A stretch of DNA of 64,000 bases from the NCBI RefSeq assembly GCF_016031655.1, contig NZ_JACCHQ010000008.1, positions 292,500-356,499 on the forward strand, written 5' to 3'. The position numbers were made by a program, and so were the translations under genes. The notes below the pieces were generated by a model. The model was given only the letters and a program-made list of their open reading frames with translations, was not told where the DNA came from and did not search any database. Source of the DNA: Bradyrhizobium glycinis (lineage in GTDB: Bacteria > Pseudomonadota > Alphaproteobacteria > Rhizobiales > Xanthobacteraceae). Positions within the stretch are counted from its first letter, which is position 1. Each line of letters begins with the position of its first letter. Below, in pieces: positions 35,289 through 43,891 of the stretch.

Positions 35289-36908
35289 TCAGGCCGCCGG
35301 AGCGTGCTCCTTCCGTCCGGGCACGGCCGCGAGCAATTCGCGCGTATAGGCGTGCTCGGGCGCAGCGAACAGTTGCGCAGTCGGCTTCAGCTCGACGATG
35401 GCGCCGCGCTGCATCACCGCGATGCGGTCGCAGATCTGGGCCGCGACGCGCAGATCGTGGGTGATGAACAGCATCGACAAGCCAAGGCGCGCCTTGAGAT
35501 CTTCCAGCAGCTTCAACACCTGCGCCTGCACCGACACGTCGAGCGCGGAAACGGCCTCATCGGCGACGATGATCTCCGGCTCGAGCGCGAGCGCACGGGC
35601 AATGCCGATGCGCTGGCGCTGACCGCCGGAGAATTCATGCGGATAGCGTTCGAGCGCGCCGGCGTCCAAGCCGACCATCTTGAGCAGGTCGCGGGCGCGG
35701 TCGAACGCAAGTTTCGGATCGAGGCCGGCTGCGATCGGGCCGTCGGCGATGATGTGGCCGATCTTGCGACGCGGATTGAGCGAGGCGAACGGATCCTGAA
35801 AGATCATCTGGATGCGATGGCGCTCGCCGCGCAGCGCCTTGCCGGAAAGCGAGGTCAGGTCGGTCTCGCCGATCCGCACCGTGCCGCGGTCGGCTTTGAT
35901 CAGCCGCATCACCAGGCGCGCCACGGAGGACTTGCCTGAGCCGGATTCGCCGACCAGGCCGAGCGTCTCGCCTTTCAGAATGCTGAAATTGACCGCGCGG
36001 GCCGCATCGACGCGGCGATCCTGGCGGAACCAGCCGCCCGACGTGACATAGGTCTTGTCCAGCCCGATCACCTCGACGGCCTTGGCACGATCGTCTAGCG
36101 GCTTTCGCGGCGGCGGATCCATCGAGGGCACGGCCGCTAGCAACGCCTTGGTGTAGTCATGCTGCGGCTCGTTGAACACGGCCGTAGCCGGACCTTCCTC
36201 CACGACCTTGCCATGGCGGAGCACCACGACCTGGTCGGCGATATCGGCAACGACGCCGAAATCATGGGTGATGAACATCACCGCCATGTTGCGATCACGC
36301 TGGAGGTTACGGATCAGCTTCAGGATCTGGGCCTGCGTGGTGACGTCGAGCGCGGTGGTGGGCTCGTCCGCGACCAGCACCGCGGGCTCGAGCGCGAGCG
36401 CCATCGCGATCATGGCTCGCTGGCGCTGGCCGCCGGAGAGCTGGTGCGGATAGGCGCGCACGATGCGTTCGGGATCGGGCAGGCCGACCTCACGTGCCAG
36501 CGCCAGCGCCTTGGCGCGCCGCTCCTTCGGCGTGAGCAGACCGTGTGCCTCGAACATCTCCGCCATCTGGTCACCGATCCGCATCAAGGGATTGAGCGCG
36601 GTCATCGGCTCCTGGAAGATCATCGCCAGCCGGCGGCCGCGCAGATCGCGCCAGCCATCGTCATCGAGCTTGAGCAGGTCCCGTCCCTCGAACTGGATCT
36701 CACCGGAGGCGACCGACACCGTATCCGGCAAAAGGCCCATCAGTGCATGCGCGCACATCGACTTGCCGGAGCCGGACTCGCCGACGACGCAGACGATCTT
36801 GCCCGGCTGCAGATCGAGCGAGACGCCGTCGACCGCGAAGGGCCGCTCGGCGCCCTTGGGCAGCGCGATCCGCAAGTTCCTGATGGAGACGGCGGAGGGG
36901 GCGGTCAT
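35289..36908 (-). CDS. Peptide/nickel-type ABC transporter, fused double ATPase
   Basis: 539 residues, two complete ATPase halves in one chain (DppD plus DppF). First half: Walker A GESGSGKSMCAHAL, signature LSGGQRQRAMIAM, Walker B VLVADEPTTALDV. Second half: GESGSGKSSVARLV, FSGGQRQRIGIARAL, IIVADEAVSALDV. In the second Walker B the proline of DEP is alanine (DEA), as often seen in the rhizobial fused type. It powers the importer whose membrane parts are encoded directly upstream (gap 2 bp). Together the operon reads binding protein, DppB, DppC, ATPase. Confidence 0.93.
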   Translation of the reverse strand: MTAPSAVSIRNLRIALPKGAERPFAVDGVSLDLQPGKIVCVVGESGSGKSMCAHALMGLLPDTVSVASGEIQFEGRDLLKLDDDGWRDLRGRRLAMIFQEPMTALNPLMRIGDQMAEMFEAHGLLTPKERRAKALALAREVGLPDPERIVRAYPHQLSGGQRQRAMIAMALALEPAVLVADEPTTALDVTTQAQILKLIRNLQRDRNMAVMFITHDFGVVADIADQVVVLRHGKVVEEGPATAVFNEPQHDYTKALLAAVPSMDPPPRKPLDDRAKAVEVIGLDKTYVTSGGWFRQDRRVDAARAVNFSILKGETLGLVGESGSGKSSVARLVMRLIKADRGTVRIGETDLTSLSGKALRGERHRIQMIFQDPFASLNPRRKIGHIIADGPIAAGLDPKLAFDRARDLLKMVGLDAGALERYPHEFSGGQRQRIGIARALALEPEIIVADEAVSALDVSVQAQVLKLLEDLKARLGLSMLFITHDLRVAAQICDRIAVMQRGAIVELKPTAQLFAAPEHAYTRELLAAVPGRKEHAPAA

Positions 36909-36910
36909 CG

Positions 36911-37750
36911 TCAGCGGCCCTCCCGTGACAGCCGCGGATTGAGCGCATCGTTGAGGCCTTCGCCGATCAGGTTCAGCCCGAGCACCGAGATCAGGATGGC
37001 AATGCCGGGAAACACGGTGATCCACCAGGCCTGCCGGATCACGGTGCGGCCGGCGCCGACCATGTAGCCCCAGGAGATCAGATTGGGATCGCCGAGGCCG
37101 AGGAAGGACAGCGAGGATTCAAGCAGGATCGCGGTGGCCACCATCAAGGAGGCCAGGACGATCACGGGCGACAACGCGTTGGGCAGGATCTCGCGCAGGA
37201 TGATCCAGCTGTTGCTTTGGCCGGTGACCACGGCGGCCTGGACATATTCGCGCGTGCGCAGCGACAGCACCTCGCCGCGCACGAGACGCGCGACCGGCGG
37301 CCAGCTCACCACCGCGATCGAGGCGACGATCGAATAGATCGAGGGCTGCAGGATCGCGACCAGCACGATCGCGAGCGCGAAGCTCGGAATGGTCTGGAAG
37401 AACTCGGTGAAGCGCATCAGGGCGTCGTCGACCTTGCCGCCGAAATAACCGGCCATGGCACCGATCGGCACGCCCACGATCAGCGCCGCCAGCGTGGAGA
37501 CGAGGCCGACCAGCAGCGAGACGCGGGCGCCGAAGATCATGCCGGCGAAGATGTCGCGGCCGAGCGCGTCGGTGCCGAGCGGCACGGTCGACAGCGTGAA
37601 CGGCGGCAGGAAGGGCCGCTGCACCATGCGCCAGGGCGAGTTCGGGAACAGCATCGGTCCGAACACCGCGACCGAGACTGCAACCAGGAGGATGACGAGC
37701 CCGATGACGCCGCTCGGGCTCTTCAGCATCGATTTCCAGAACTGTTTCAT
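36911..37750 (-). CDS. Peptide-type ABC transporter permease (DppC-like)
   Basis: 279 residues from ATG 37750, which overlaps the stop of the DppB-like gene by 4 bp. Six helices; the cytoplasmic EAA loop is in the segment REYVQAAVVTGQSNSWIILREILPNALSPVIV, and the periplasmic start LGTDALGRDIFAGMIFGARVSLLVGL is diagnostic of DppC/OppC. It pairs with DppB to form the translocation pore. Ligand cannot be told from the permease. Confidence 0.92.
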   Translation of the reverse strand: MKQFWKSMLKSPSGVIGLVILLVAVSVAVFGPMLFPNSPWRMVQRPFLPPFTLSTVPLGTDALGRDIFAGMIFGARVSLLVGLVSTLAALIVGVPIGAMAGYFGGKVDDALMRFTEFFQTIPSFALAIVLVAILQPSIYSIVASIAVVSWPPVARLVRGEVLSLRTREYVQAAVVTGQSNSWIILREILPNALSPVIVLASLMVATAILLESSLSFLGLGDPNLISWGYMVGAGRTVIRQAWWITVFPGIAILISVLGLNLIGEGLNDALNPRLSREGR

Positions 37751-38718
37751 GCGGCGTATTCGATCCGCGGATCGACCAGGCGATAGACGAGGTCGGTGAT
37801 GAGGTTGAAGGTGAGGACCATGGCGGAGCAGATCACGAACACGCCGAGCAGCAGATTGTAGTCCCGCTGCAGCAGCGCGTCGTACATCAGCCGCCCGATG
37901 CCGGGCCAGGCGAACACGGTCTCGGTGATGACGGCGCCGCCGATCAGCGTGCCGGAATGGACGCCGGCGAGCGTCACCACCGGCAGCAGCGCGTTGCGCA
38001 GCACGTGGCGGCGCTGGATCACCGCGTCGGAGAGACCCTTGGCGCGCGCCGTCTTGACGAAATCGAGGCGTTTCACCTCCAGCATCGAGGCGCGCGTCAT
38101 GCGTGTATAGGTCGCCATGAAGAACAGGCCGAGCGTCATCGCCGGCATGATCAGGTGCTTTGCGACATCGACCGCATGGGCAAGGCCGGTGAGGTTGGCC
38201 CCGACCGTCTCGTAACCGAAGCTCGGCAGCCAATCCATCGTGACCGAGAACAAGAGGATGCCCATCAGCGCCACCCAGAAGATCGGCATGGCGTAGAAGA
38301 TCAGCGCGAAGACGGTGATGGCGGTGTCGAGAAAGGTTCCGGCAAGGCGCGCGGCGAAGGTGCCGAACAGGATGCCGAGCGTGAGCGAGATCGCGAAGGC
38401 GGTCAGCGTCAACAACAGCGTCGCCGGCAGCCGCTCGCCGATCAGTTTTGCGACCGGAGCCTGCTGGCGGAAGGAAAAGCCGAGGTCGAGGCTGACGACG
38501 CCCTTGACGTAGATGAAGAGCTGCTCGGGCAGCGGCTTGTCGAGCCCGAACTTCTCCCGGAGCTGCTTGACGAAGGCCTGGTCGCTGGCCCCGGCCTCGC
38601 CCGCCATCACGATCGCGGGATCGCCAGGCGCCAGGCGGATCAGGAAGAAATTGAGGACGACGATCGCGAGGAGGACGATCACGCCCTTGAGGACACGCTG
38701 GGCGACGAAGGAGAGCAT
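37747..38718 (-). CDS. Peptide-type ABC transporter permease (DppB-like)
   Basis: 323 residues. It starts MLSFVAQRVLKGVIVLLAIVVLNFFLIRLAPGDPA, the DppB signature LAPGDP following helix 1. The EAA loop is RASMLEVKRLDFVKTARAKGLSDAVIQRRHVLRNALLPVV. The stop overlaps the next permease by 4 bp. A 225-bp gap with a repeat separates it from the substrate-binding protein gene upstream, so that gene may be more strongly expressed. Confidence 0.93.
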   Translation of the reverse strand: MLSFVAQRVLKGVIVLLAIVVLNFFLIRLAPGDPAIVMAGEAGASDQAFVKQLREKFGLDKPLPEQLFIYVKGVVSLDLGFSFRQQAPVAKLIGERLPATLLLTLTAFAISLTLGILFGTFAARLAGTFLDTAITVFALIFYAMPIFWVALMGILLFSVTMDWLPSFGYETVGANLTGLAHAVDVAKHLIMPAMTLGLFFMATYTRMTRASMLEVKRLDFVKTARAKGLSDAVIQRRHVLRNALLPVVTLAGVHSGTLIGGAVITETVFAWPGIGRLMYDALLQRDYNLLLGVFVICSAMVLTFNLITDLVYRLVDPRIEYAA

Positions 38719-38759
38719 CTTACTGGAGATTCATAGAGGGTGACGTAACCTTTAGCCAC

Positions 38760-38935
38760 TGGGGCAGTGCGCTCCCTCGCCCCGCTCTTGCGGGAAGAGG
38801 GTTGGGGTGAGGGGCCTCTCTCCGCGCGTGAGAGTGCTGACGGACCTGTACCCCCTCACCCGCCGCGCGCGAGACGATGCTTCGCATTACTCGGGACGCG
38901 TCGACCTCTCCCCGCAAGCGGGGAGAGGTGAAAAG
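38760..38935. repeat. Repeat block (GGGTGAGGGG... / ...CCCCTCACCC)
   Basis: Two nested pairs, GGGTGAGGGGCCTCTC and CCCCTCACCCGCC, plus CTCCCCGC AAGCGGGGAGAGG hairpin arms, lie between the binding-protein and permease genes of one ABC operon. Repeats of this kind can shield upstream mRNA and explain excess binding protein. Confidence 0.6.
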
Positions 38936-38943
38936 AACCGCCG

Positions 38944-40494
38944 TCACTTGTCGAGCCATGCGTCCTTGAAGCCGTCATTGACCCCGATCCCAGTGGTGAT
39001 CAGGTTCTTGACCTTGCAGCGCATGATGGTCGGAAATTGCAGCTCGAGCATCCAGGCCACCGGCACGTCCTCGACCAGGATCTTCTGCGCCTTCTCGTAG
39101 ATCTCCTTGCGCTTGGAATCCGGCGTTGCGACCGCGCCCTCGGCGAACAGCTTGTCGATCTCCGGGTTGGAATAACCCTCGACGTTGTTGAAGACCTGGC
39201 CCTTGGCGATGTTGCTGGAGATGTAGTTGCGTCCCACTCCGAGCGCGGGGTCGCCGTACTGGTAGAGATAGGTGAAGGCGATGTCGTAATCCCAGTCGCT
39301 GATCTTCTGGTTGCCGCCGGCGACGTCGGTGGCGATCGTCTCGATGGTCATGCCGACATCCTGGAGGTTCTGCTTGACGGCTTCACCCCAGCGCTGCCAG
39401 GTCTCGCCATAGGCGAGCGGCAAGAGGCGGATCTTCTCGCCCTTGTAGCCGGCTTCCTTCAGCAGCGCCTTGGCCTTGGCCGGATCGTACGGATATTTCT
39501 TCACGTCGTCGGTGTAGTACTTGATGGTCGAGGCGGACGGGCCGGTGGCGACCTTGCCGAGCCCGTTCCAGATCACGTCCTTGGCGAAGTCGCGGTCGAT
39601 CGCATACATGATCGCCTGCCGCACCCGCTTGTCGGCGAGCGGACCCTGGCGGTTGTTCAGCCACAGCCAGGCCAGCGGCGAGAAGAATTCCCAGCCGGCG
39701 CCGGTGACGCAGGTGTCCTTCAGCTTGGACAGCCGCGGCACGTCGAAATTCTCGACCGAGCCGCCAGGCAGCACGTCGACCTTGCCGGTCTCGTACGCCA
39801 CCGAGCGCGCCGCGGCGTCGGGAATGATCTGCCAGTAGATCTCGTCGAGATAGGGCTTGCCCTTCTCGTGGTAGTTCGGGTTCTTGACCAGGCGGATGAA
39901 CGAGCCCTTCTGCCATTCCTTGAACATGAACGGGCCGGTGCCGATGGGTGCGTTGTTGTAGGGGTTGGTCTTCCAGTCGGTGCCGTCATAGAGATGCTTC
40001 GGCACCATCGGCATCGAGCCGACCTCGAAGATGCCGAGGAACGGGCCGAACGGCTGCTTCAGCGTGAAGACCACCGTATGCTGGTCCGGCGTCTCGATCT
40101 TATCGACCTGCGCCAAATTGGTGCGGGCACGGGCATGCGTCTGCTTCAGCATCTCCATCGAGAACAGCACGTCGGCGGCGGTGAAGGGCTTGCCGTCATG
40201 CCAGGTCACGCCCTTCTTCAGCTTGAAGGTGTAGGTCTTGGCGTCCTCGCTGACGCTCCAGCTCTCGGCAAGCTCCGGCAGCGGCTCGAGCTTGGGGCTG
40301 TAGCGCAAGAGGCCTTCGAAGATGTTGCCCGAGACCATCTGGGTCGGGCCGTTCTGGACCTGCGCAAGCATCAGGCCCGGCGGCTCGGGCTGGATCACGG
40401 CATTGATCACGCCTCCCGTTTTCGGCTCTTGTGCCAGCGCAGGGGCCGCAAGGCCGCAAACCAGGAGGAGACCAAGCAACACTCGTTTTGGCAT
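38944..40494 (-). CDS. Peptide-type ABC transporter substrate-binding protein
   Basis: 516 residues from ATG 40494. Signal peptide PKRVLLGLLLVCGLAAPALA is followed by GGVINAVIQPEPPGLMLAQ, then the SBP_bac_5 pattern YTFKLKKGVTWHDGKPFTAADVLFSMEML. It ends normally. The family (DppA, OppA, NikA, agrocinopine and similar) binds peptides, oligosaccharides or metal chelates; the ligand is unknown. This is the first gene of the operon running to 35289. Confidence 0.92.
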   Translation of the reverse strand: MPKRVLLGLLLVCGLAAPALAQEPKTGGVINAVIQPEPPGLMLAQVQNGPTQMVSGNIFEGLLRYSPKLEPLPELAESWSVSEDAKTYTFKLKKGVTWHDGKPFTAADVLFSMEMLKQTHARARTNLAQVDKIETPDQHTVVFTLKQPFGPFLGIFEVGSMPMVPKHLYDGTDWKTNPYNNAPIGTGPFMFKEWQKGSFIRLVKNPNYHEKGKPYLDEIYWQIIPDAAARSVAYETGKVDVLPGGSVENFDVPRLSKLKDTCVTGAGWEFFSPLAWLWLNNRQGPLADKRVRQAIMYAIDRDFAKDVIWNGLGKVATGPSASTIKYYTDDVKKYPYDPAKAKALLKEAGYKGEKIRLLPLAYGETWQRWGEAVKQNLQDVGMTIETIATDVAGGNQKISDWDYDIAFTYLYQYGDPALGVGRNYISSNIAKGQVFNNVEGYSNPEIDKLFAEGAVATPDSKRKEIYEKAQKILVEDVPVAWMLELQFPTIMRCKVKNLITTGIGVNDGFKDAWLDK

Positions 40495-40795
40495 GTCGTA
40501 ATCTTTCTCAAGCAAGACCAGCCGAAAACGCTTCGCACGCGCCCTCGCGCGCAAAGCGACGGTCGGTCCATCCCAGTCCCCATCCGCCATCGAGGCTCAC
40601 ACAGTCCCGTTCGGCGCGGCAAGATGAAAGTCGCGACAGTGCTCGCACAAAAAATGTACAGCGCGTCCTGTTTTTCCCACCGTGCGACGGCACGGCAGAT
40701 CGGCCCGCTCCAAGGGATCAGGCGGCCATCAGCCGTGGTGAGAGCATGCCGGGACGGTGCACAAGTCCGCGCCTGCGACCAAAAGCATCAGGCCG
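40495..40795. other. Intergenic stretch, 301 bp, no gene seen
   Basis: It should hold the ABC operon promoter on the minus strand and the 3' end of the small gene at 40796. No clear consensus or repeat is visible. Confidence 0.25.
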
Positions 40796-41107
40796 TCACC
40801 TTGCGCCGGGCGCTCGCCGCAATTCGTCGAGCGCCTCTGCAAGCTGCTCGCGATGCGCGATGTCGTCCTTGGGCAGTGCGGCGACGCTGCCGGCGAGCTC
40901 CCGCAGGATGCCGGCCAGCAGGCCGAAGTTGATGTGCAGATGCACCGATTTGCGTTCGTCGGGCGTGCCGGGATGTTGCAGCACCAGCGCGACGCCGTTG
41001 CCGTCGAGCTTTGCCTCGAAGCGGGACGAATGCTCGAAGGTGCCGACATAGAACTTGTCGGGATATTCGAGCGCGACCTCTGCCTTGTCGGGAACCGGCT
41101 TGGACAT
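40796..41107 (-). CDS. Small protein of unknown function, beside irr paralogue
   Basis: 103 residues from ATG 41107. It begins SKPVPDKAEVALEYPDKFYVGTFEHSSRFEAKLDGNGVALVLQHPGT, predicted beta-rich, followed by helices VHLHINFGLLAGILRELAGSVAALPKDD. No membrane segment, no signal. I do not recognise the family. Its start is 84 bp from a perfect FNR/FixK box that it shares with the divergent irr paralogue, suggesting low-oxygen or iron-related expression. Confidence 0.6.
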   Translation of the reverse strand: MSKPVPDKAEVALEYPDKFYVGTFEHSSRFEAKLDGNGVALVLQHPGTPDERKSVHLHINFGLLAGILRELAGSVAALPKDDIAHREQLAEALDELRRAPGAR

Positions 41108-41190
41108 GCGAACCTCATTGATGCCCGCGCATTCTCGCCGAGAACAAGCCGGACCGCCTTGCGCCAGGTCAGGGGCGGTCGGCGCCAAAT

Positions 41191-41204
41191 TTGATCCGGA
41201 TCAA
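41191..41204. promoter_or_regulatory. FNR/FixK box between small gene and irr paralogue
   Basis: TTGATCCGGATCAA is a perfect TTGAT-N4-ATCAA palindrome, 84 bp from the ATG on each side (41107 minus, 41289 plus). With activation about 40 bp before transcription start, it could serve either gene or both. Confidence 0.65.
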
Positions 41205-41288
41205 AGCCGGCCCGGCGTTTTTGCGATCGAATGGCAAGTAGCGGGATGCGGGCTGCGCGTCCTGTTCCCTTGAGCCGTGAGACGATCG

Positions 41289-41774
41289 ATGGACATTCGG
41301 GCCACGACTATCCCTGCGGATGACGACAGCGGACCTGATGTCGCCGGTCTGGAGGCGGCGCCTGATGCGGGCGTGCAGCACTGCCTGCTATTGCTCGGCA
41401 ATGCCGGCCTGCGCCCGACACGCCAACGCCTGGCGCTCGGCCGATTGCTGTTCCTGGGCGGCCATCGTCACGTCACCGCGGAAAGTCTCTACGAAGAAGC
41501 GATGGCCGCGAACGCGTACCTGTCGCTTGCCACCGTCTACAACACGCTGAACCAGTTCACCGAAGCCGGCCTGTTGCGGCGGATCGCGGCCGACGGCATC
41601 AAGTCGTTCTTCGACACCGACACGTCGGTGCATCCGCACTTCTATCTCGAGGGCGAGGACATGCTGGTCGACGTTGCCGAGGGCCTCGCTTTCACCAAAA
41701 TGCCCGAGGCGCTTCCCGGCCACGAGATCGCGCGGCTCGACGTTATCGTCCATTTGCGCCGGAAGAGAACGTAG
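41289..41774 (+). CDS. Irr-type Fur family regulator (second Irr)
   Basis: 161 residues from ATG 41289; a GTG at 41277 is in frame. The DNA-binding part (LLLGNAGLRPTRQRLALGRLLFLGGHRHVTAESLYEEAMAANAYLSLATVYNTLNQFTEAGLLRRI) is the Irr branch of Fur. Irr controls haem synthesis and iron genes. Compared with classical Bradyrhizobium Irr, two features are missing: the N-terminal haem motif (GCPWHD) and the consecutive histidines (HHHYYLE), here HPHFYLE. So haem-triggered degradation is unlikely. From memory B. diazoefficiens has a second irr (blr1216), which this fits. It may be regulated by FixK through the adjacent box. Confidence 0.85.
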   Translation: MDIRATTIPADDDSGPDVAGLEAAPDAGVQHCLLLLGNAGLRPTRQRLALGRLLFLGGHRHVTAESLYEEAMAANAYLSLATVYNTLNQFTEAGLLRRIAADGIKSFFDTDTSVHPHFYLEGEDMLVDVAEGLAFTKMPEALPGHEIARLDVIVHLRRKRT

Positions 41775-41778
41775 CGCT

Positions 41779-42196
41779 TACCCTCCCCTGGAGGGGCGGG
41801 GCAATCGCATATGGACATCACGGGGATTGTCCGCGGGTTTGCTCCGCCTCTCCCGCTTGCGGGAGAGGCCGACGCGCTCGCAGGGCGCGGCGGGTGAGGG
41901 CTCTTGCCGCGCAGGGAAATCTTCCGCAATCCTCAACAATCCCGACGCGGAAACACCCTCTCCCCAACCCTCCCCCGCAAGCGGGGGAGGGAGCCCAGTG
42001 CCGATGCCGCCGCGCCGTCCGCACCATATGCGATTGCCCTGCCTGGAGGGGGAGGGTCGATCGCGCGCAGCGCGAGCGGGGTGGGGTGATCTCTCCGCAC
42101 GGGCAGTGTGCAAGGTGGAGAGACCGTCACCCCACCCCGTCTCACATTTCGCTTCGCTCAATGTGAGCCGACCCTCCCCCTCCAGGGGAGGGTAAG
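41779..42196. repeat. Cluster of nested intergenic repeats
   Basis: Several inverted repeats pile up: CCCTCCCCTGGAGGGG at the left and CCCTCCCCCTCCAGGGG AGGG at the right end, a CTCCCGCTTGCGGGAG hairpin near 41850, a CCTCCCCCGCAAGCGGGGGAGG hairpin near 41970, and a GGGGTGGGGTGA / TCACCCCACCCC pair around 42080-42140. Each resembles other repeats in this window (25.96, 38.8 kb). No gene lies here. Confidence 0.65.
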
Positions 42197-42210
42197 AGCA
42201 GCGTCGCGCC

Positions 42211-43758
42211 TTACCGCAACCCGGCCCGGCGAAATCCCTCCAGATAATGCTCGCGATCTCCGTCATTGGCCCACGGCAGCTGCGTCGCGATCCAGTGCAG
42301 CGAGATGCCTGGTTGGGTGCGACGGAGCTCTCCGAGTGCCATTTCCGCAAGCGCGCCATCGCCGCTCATGCCGGCGGAGACGGCGAGCACGCGGTAGGCG
42401 CCGGTAAGGTCGCCGCGGTGGCGGATCGCCTCGCGTGCCAGCGCGATGGCCTCGCCATAGTGCCGTTCGGTGAAGCGCGCATAGGCGGCGATACCATGAT
42501 AGATCGCCAACGACGGATCGCGCGGCGACAGCCGGATCGCCTTTTGCGCGGCCTCGAATGAGTCATTCGAGCGTCCGGCATAGGACAGTGCCAGCGCGTA
42601 ATAGCCCTGCGCCAGCGAGAAGTTCGGATTGAGCGCGAGCGCCTGCTCGAATTCGGACAGCGCGTCTGTCAGCCTGCGGGTCGAGAAGCAGACGCTGCCG
42701 AGCGCGGCATGCGCCCAGGCGTCCTCATGGTCGCAGCGCACCGCTTTGAGCGCGGCGGCTTCCGCGGCTGACACAACCGCCGCCAGCTCGGTCCAGCCGA
42801 GATGCACGCCGAACATGTCGTTCACGGCCAGCACCGACAGCGCCTGGCCGTAATTCGGATCGATCGCGATCGCCCGCGTGAGCAGCTCCTTCGCGGCCGC
42901 GTGGTCCTGCCGGGTCACGCGCCAATAATGCGACAGCGCGCGCATCAGGAGGTCCCAGGCGTCGAGGCTTGCAGGCGGCTTGCGGTGGGCGCGAAAATTC
43001 TCCGCCGCGTGAATCTGCGGCTCGATCGCCGCGGCGATCGCGTTGGTGATTTCGTCCTGCACGGCGAAGACGTCGACGAGCTCGCGGTCATAGCGCTCGG
43101 CCCAGAGATGGCTGCCCGACACGGCGTCATTGAGCTGCGCGGTGATGCGTACCCGGTTGTCCGCTTTGCGCACGCTGCCTTCGACGATGTAGCGGACGCC
43201 GAGCTCCTCGGCGATCTGCCTGAGATGGACCGCGCGTCCCTTGTAGGTGAAGGAGGAGTTGCGGGCGATCACCATGAACCAGCGCTGTTTCGACAACGCG
43301 GTGAGGATGTCCTCGCTGATCCCGTCGCCGAAATAGTCCTGCTCGGGATCGCCGCTCATGTTCTCGAAGGCGAGCACCGCGATTGCCGGGCGCTCCGCCA
43401 CGCGCGGGGGAGCGGGCCTGGATTCCGTCTGCGCGGGCGATGCAGCCGCCTCTTCCCGGACCTCGCCGACGAACCGAAAGCCTTTGCGCGGAATGGTCTT
43501 GATCAGGCGCTGGGTCGCGCCGTCGTCGCCCAGCGCCTTGCGCGCGGCGTTGATCCGGCTGTTCAGGGCGGAATCCGATACGATGCGGTCGTTCCAGACT
43601 TGGCTGATCAGGTCAGCCTTGCTGACCACACGCGCCCGTTGTGTGACCAGATAAAGCAGCAGATCGAACACTTGCGGCTGCAAAGGAACGGTCTTCCCGT
43701 CGCAAGTGAGCTCCCGAAGGTCGGCGTCCAGCACGTTGTTTTCAAAGCGAAATCGCAC
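42211..43758 (-). CDS. Winged-helix / TolB-like / TPR transcriptional regulator
   Basis: 515 residues. An OmpR-type winged helix occupies residues 1-100 (FRFENNVLDADLRELTCDGKTVPLQPQVFDLLLYLV ... IKTIPRKGFRFVGEV). A TolB-like domain follows (IAVLAFENMSGDPEQDYFGDGISEDILTALSK ... GVRYIVEGSVRKADNRVRITAQLNDA). The rest is TPR-like repeats (SEFEQALALNPNFSLAQGYYALALSYAGRSNDS). Such CadC-like/adenylate cyclase-type regulators are common in rhizobia; no cyclase catalytic region is present. The gene is divergent from an mddA-like gene, and a 22-bp tandem repeat lies 8 bp before its start. Confidence 0.87.
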   Translation of the reverse strand: MRFRFENNVLDADLRELTCDGKTVPLQPQVFDLLLYLVTQRARVVSKADLISQVWNDRIVSDSALNSRINAARKALGDDGATQRLIKTIPRKGFRFVGEVREEAAASPAQTESRPAPPRVAERPAIAVLAFENMSGDPEQDYFGDGISEDILTALSKQRWFMVIARNSSFTYKGRAVHLRQIAEELGVRYIVEGSVRKADNRVRITAQLNDAVSGSHLWAERYDRELVDVFAVQDEITNAIAAAIEPQIHAAENFRAHRKPPASLDAWDLLMRALSHYWRVTRQDHAAAKELLTRAIAIDPNYGQALSVLAVNDMFGVHLGWTELAAVVSAAEAAALKAVRCDHEDAWAHAALGSVCFSTRRLTDALSEFEQALALNPNFSLAQGYYALALSYAGRSNDSFEAAQKAIRLSPRDPSLAIYHGIAAYARFTERHYGEAIALAREAIRHRGDLTGAYRVLAVSAGMSGDGALAEMALGELRRTQPGISLHWIATQLPWANDGDREHYLEGFRRAGLR

Positions 43759-43765
43759 GTTTTCG

Positions 43766-43809
43766 TCGTCTCAAGCAAAAATCAAAGTCGTCTCAGGCGA
43801 AAATCAATC
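43766..43809. promoter_or_regulatory. Two-copy 22-bp tandem repeat, candidate operator
   Basis: GTCGTCTCAAGCAAAAATCA (+AA) is followed directly by GTCGTCTCAGGCGAAAATCA (+AT), three differences in 22. A 22-base period is two helical turns, fitting a dimeric OmpR-type winged helix. It lies between the TolB-type regulator start (43758) and the mddA-like start (43892). Confidence 0.5.
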
Positions 43810-43891
43810 GTCCGCGAAAGCCGCGGGACCTTCGATCCGGCATGGTGCGAAGACCAAACCGTGTCGATGCCTTGGCACAACGGAGTGTTTC

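Noticed and set aside
37747..38718. Recent duplication linking the two peptide-type ABC operons (35.3-40.5 and 56.7-61.9 kb)
   Set aside because: Gene order is alike, but the binding proteins, permeases and ATPases differ throughout, so these are old paralogues or independent acquisitions.
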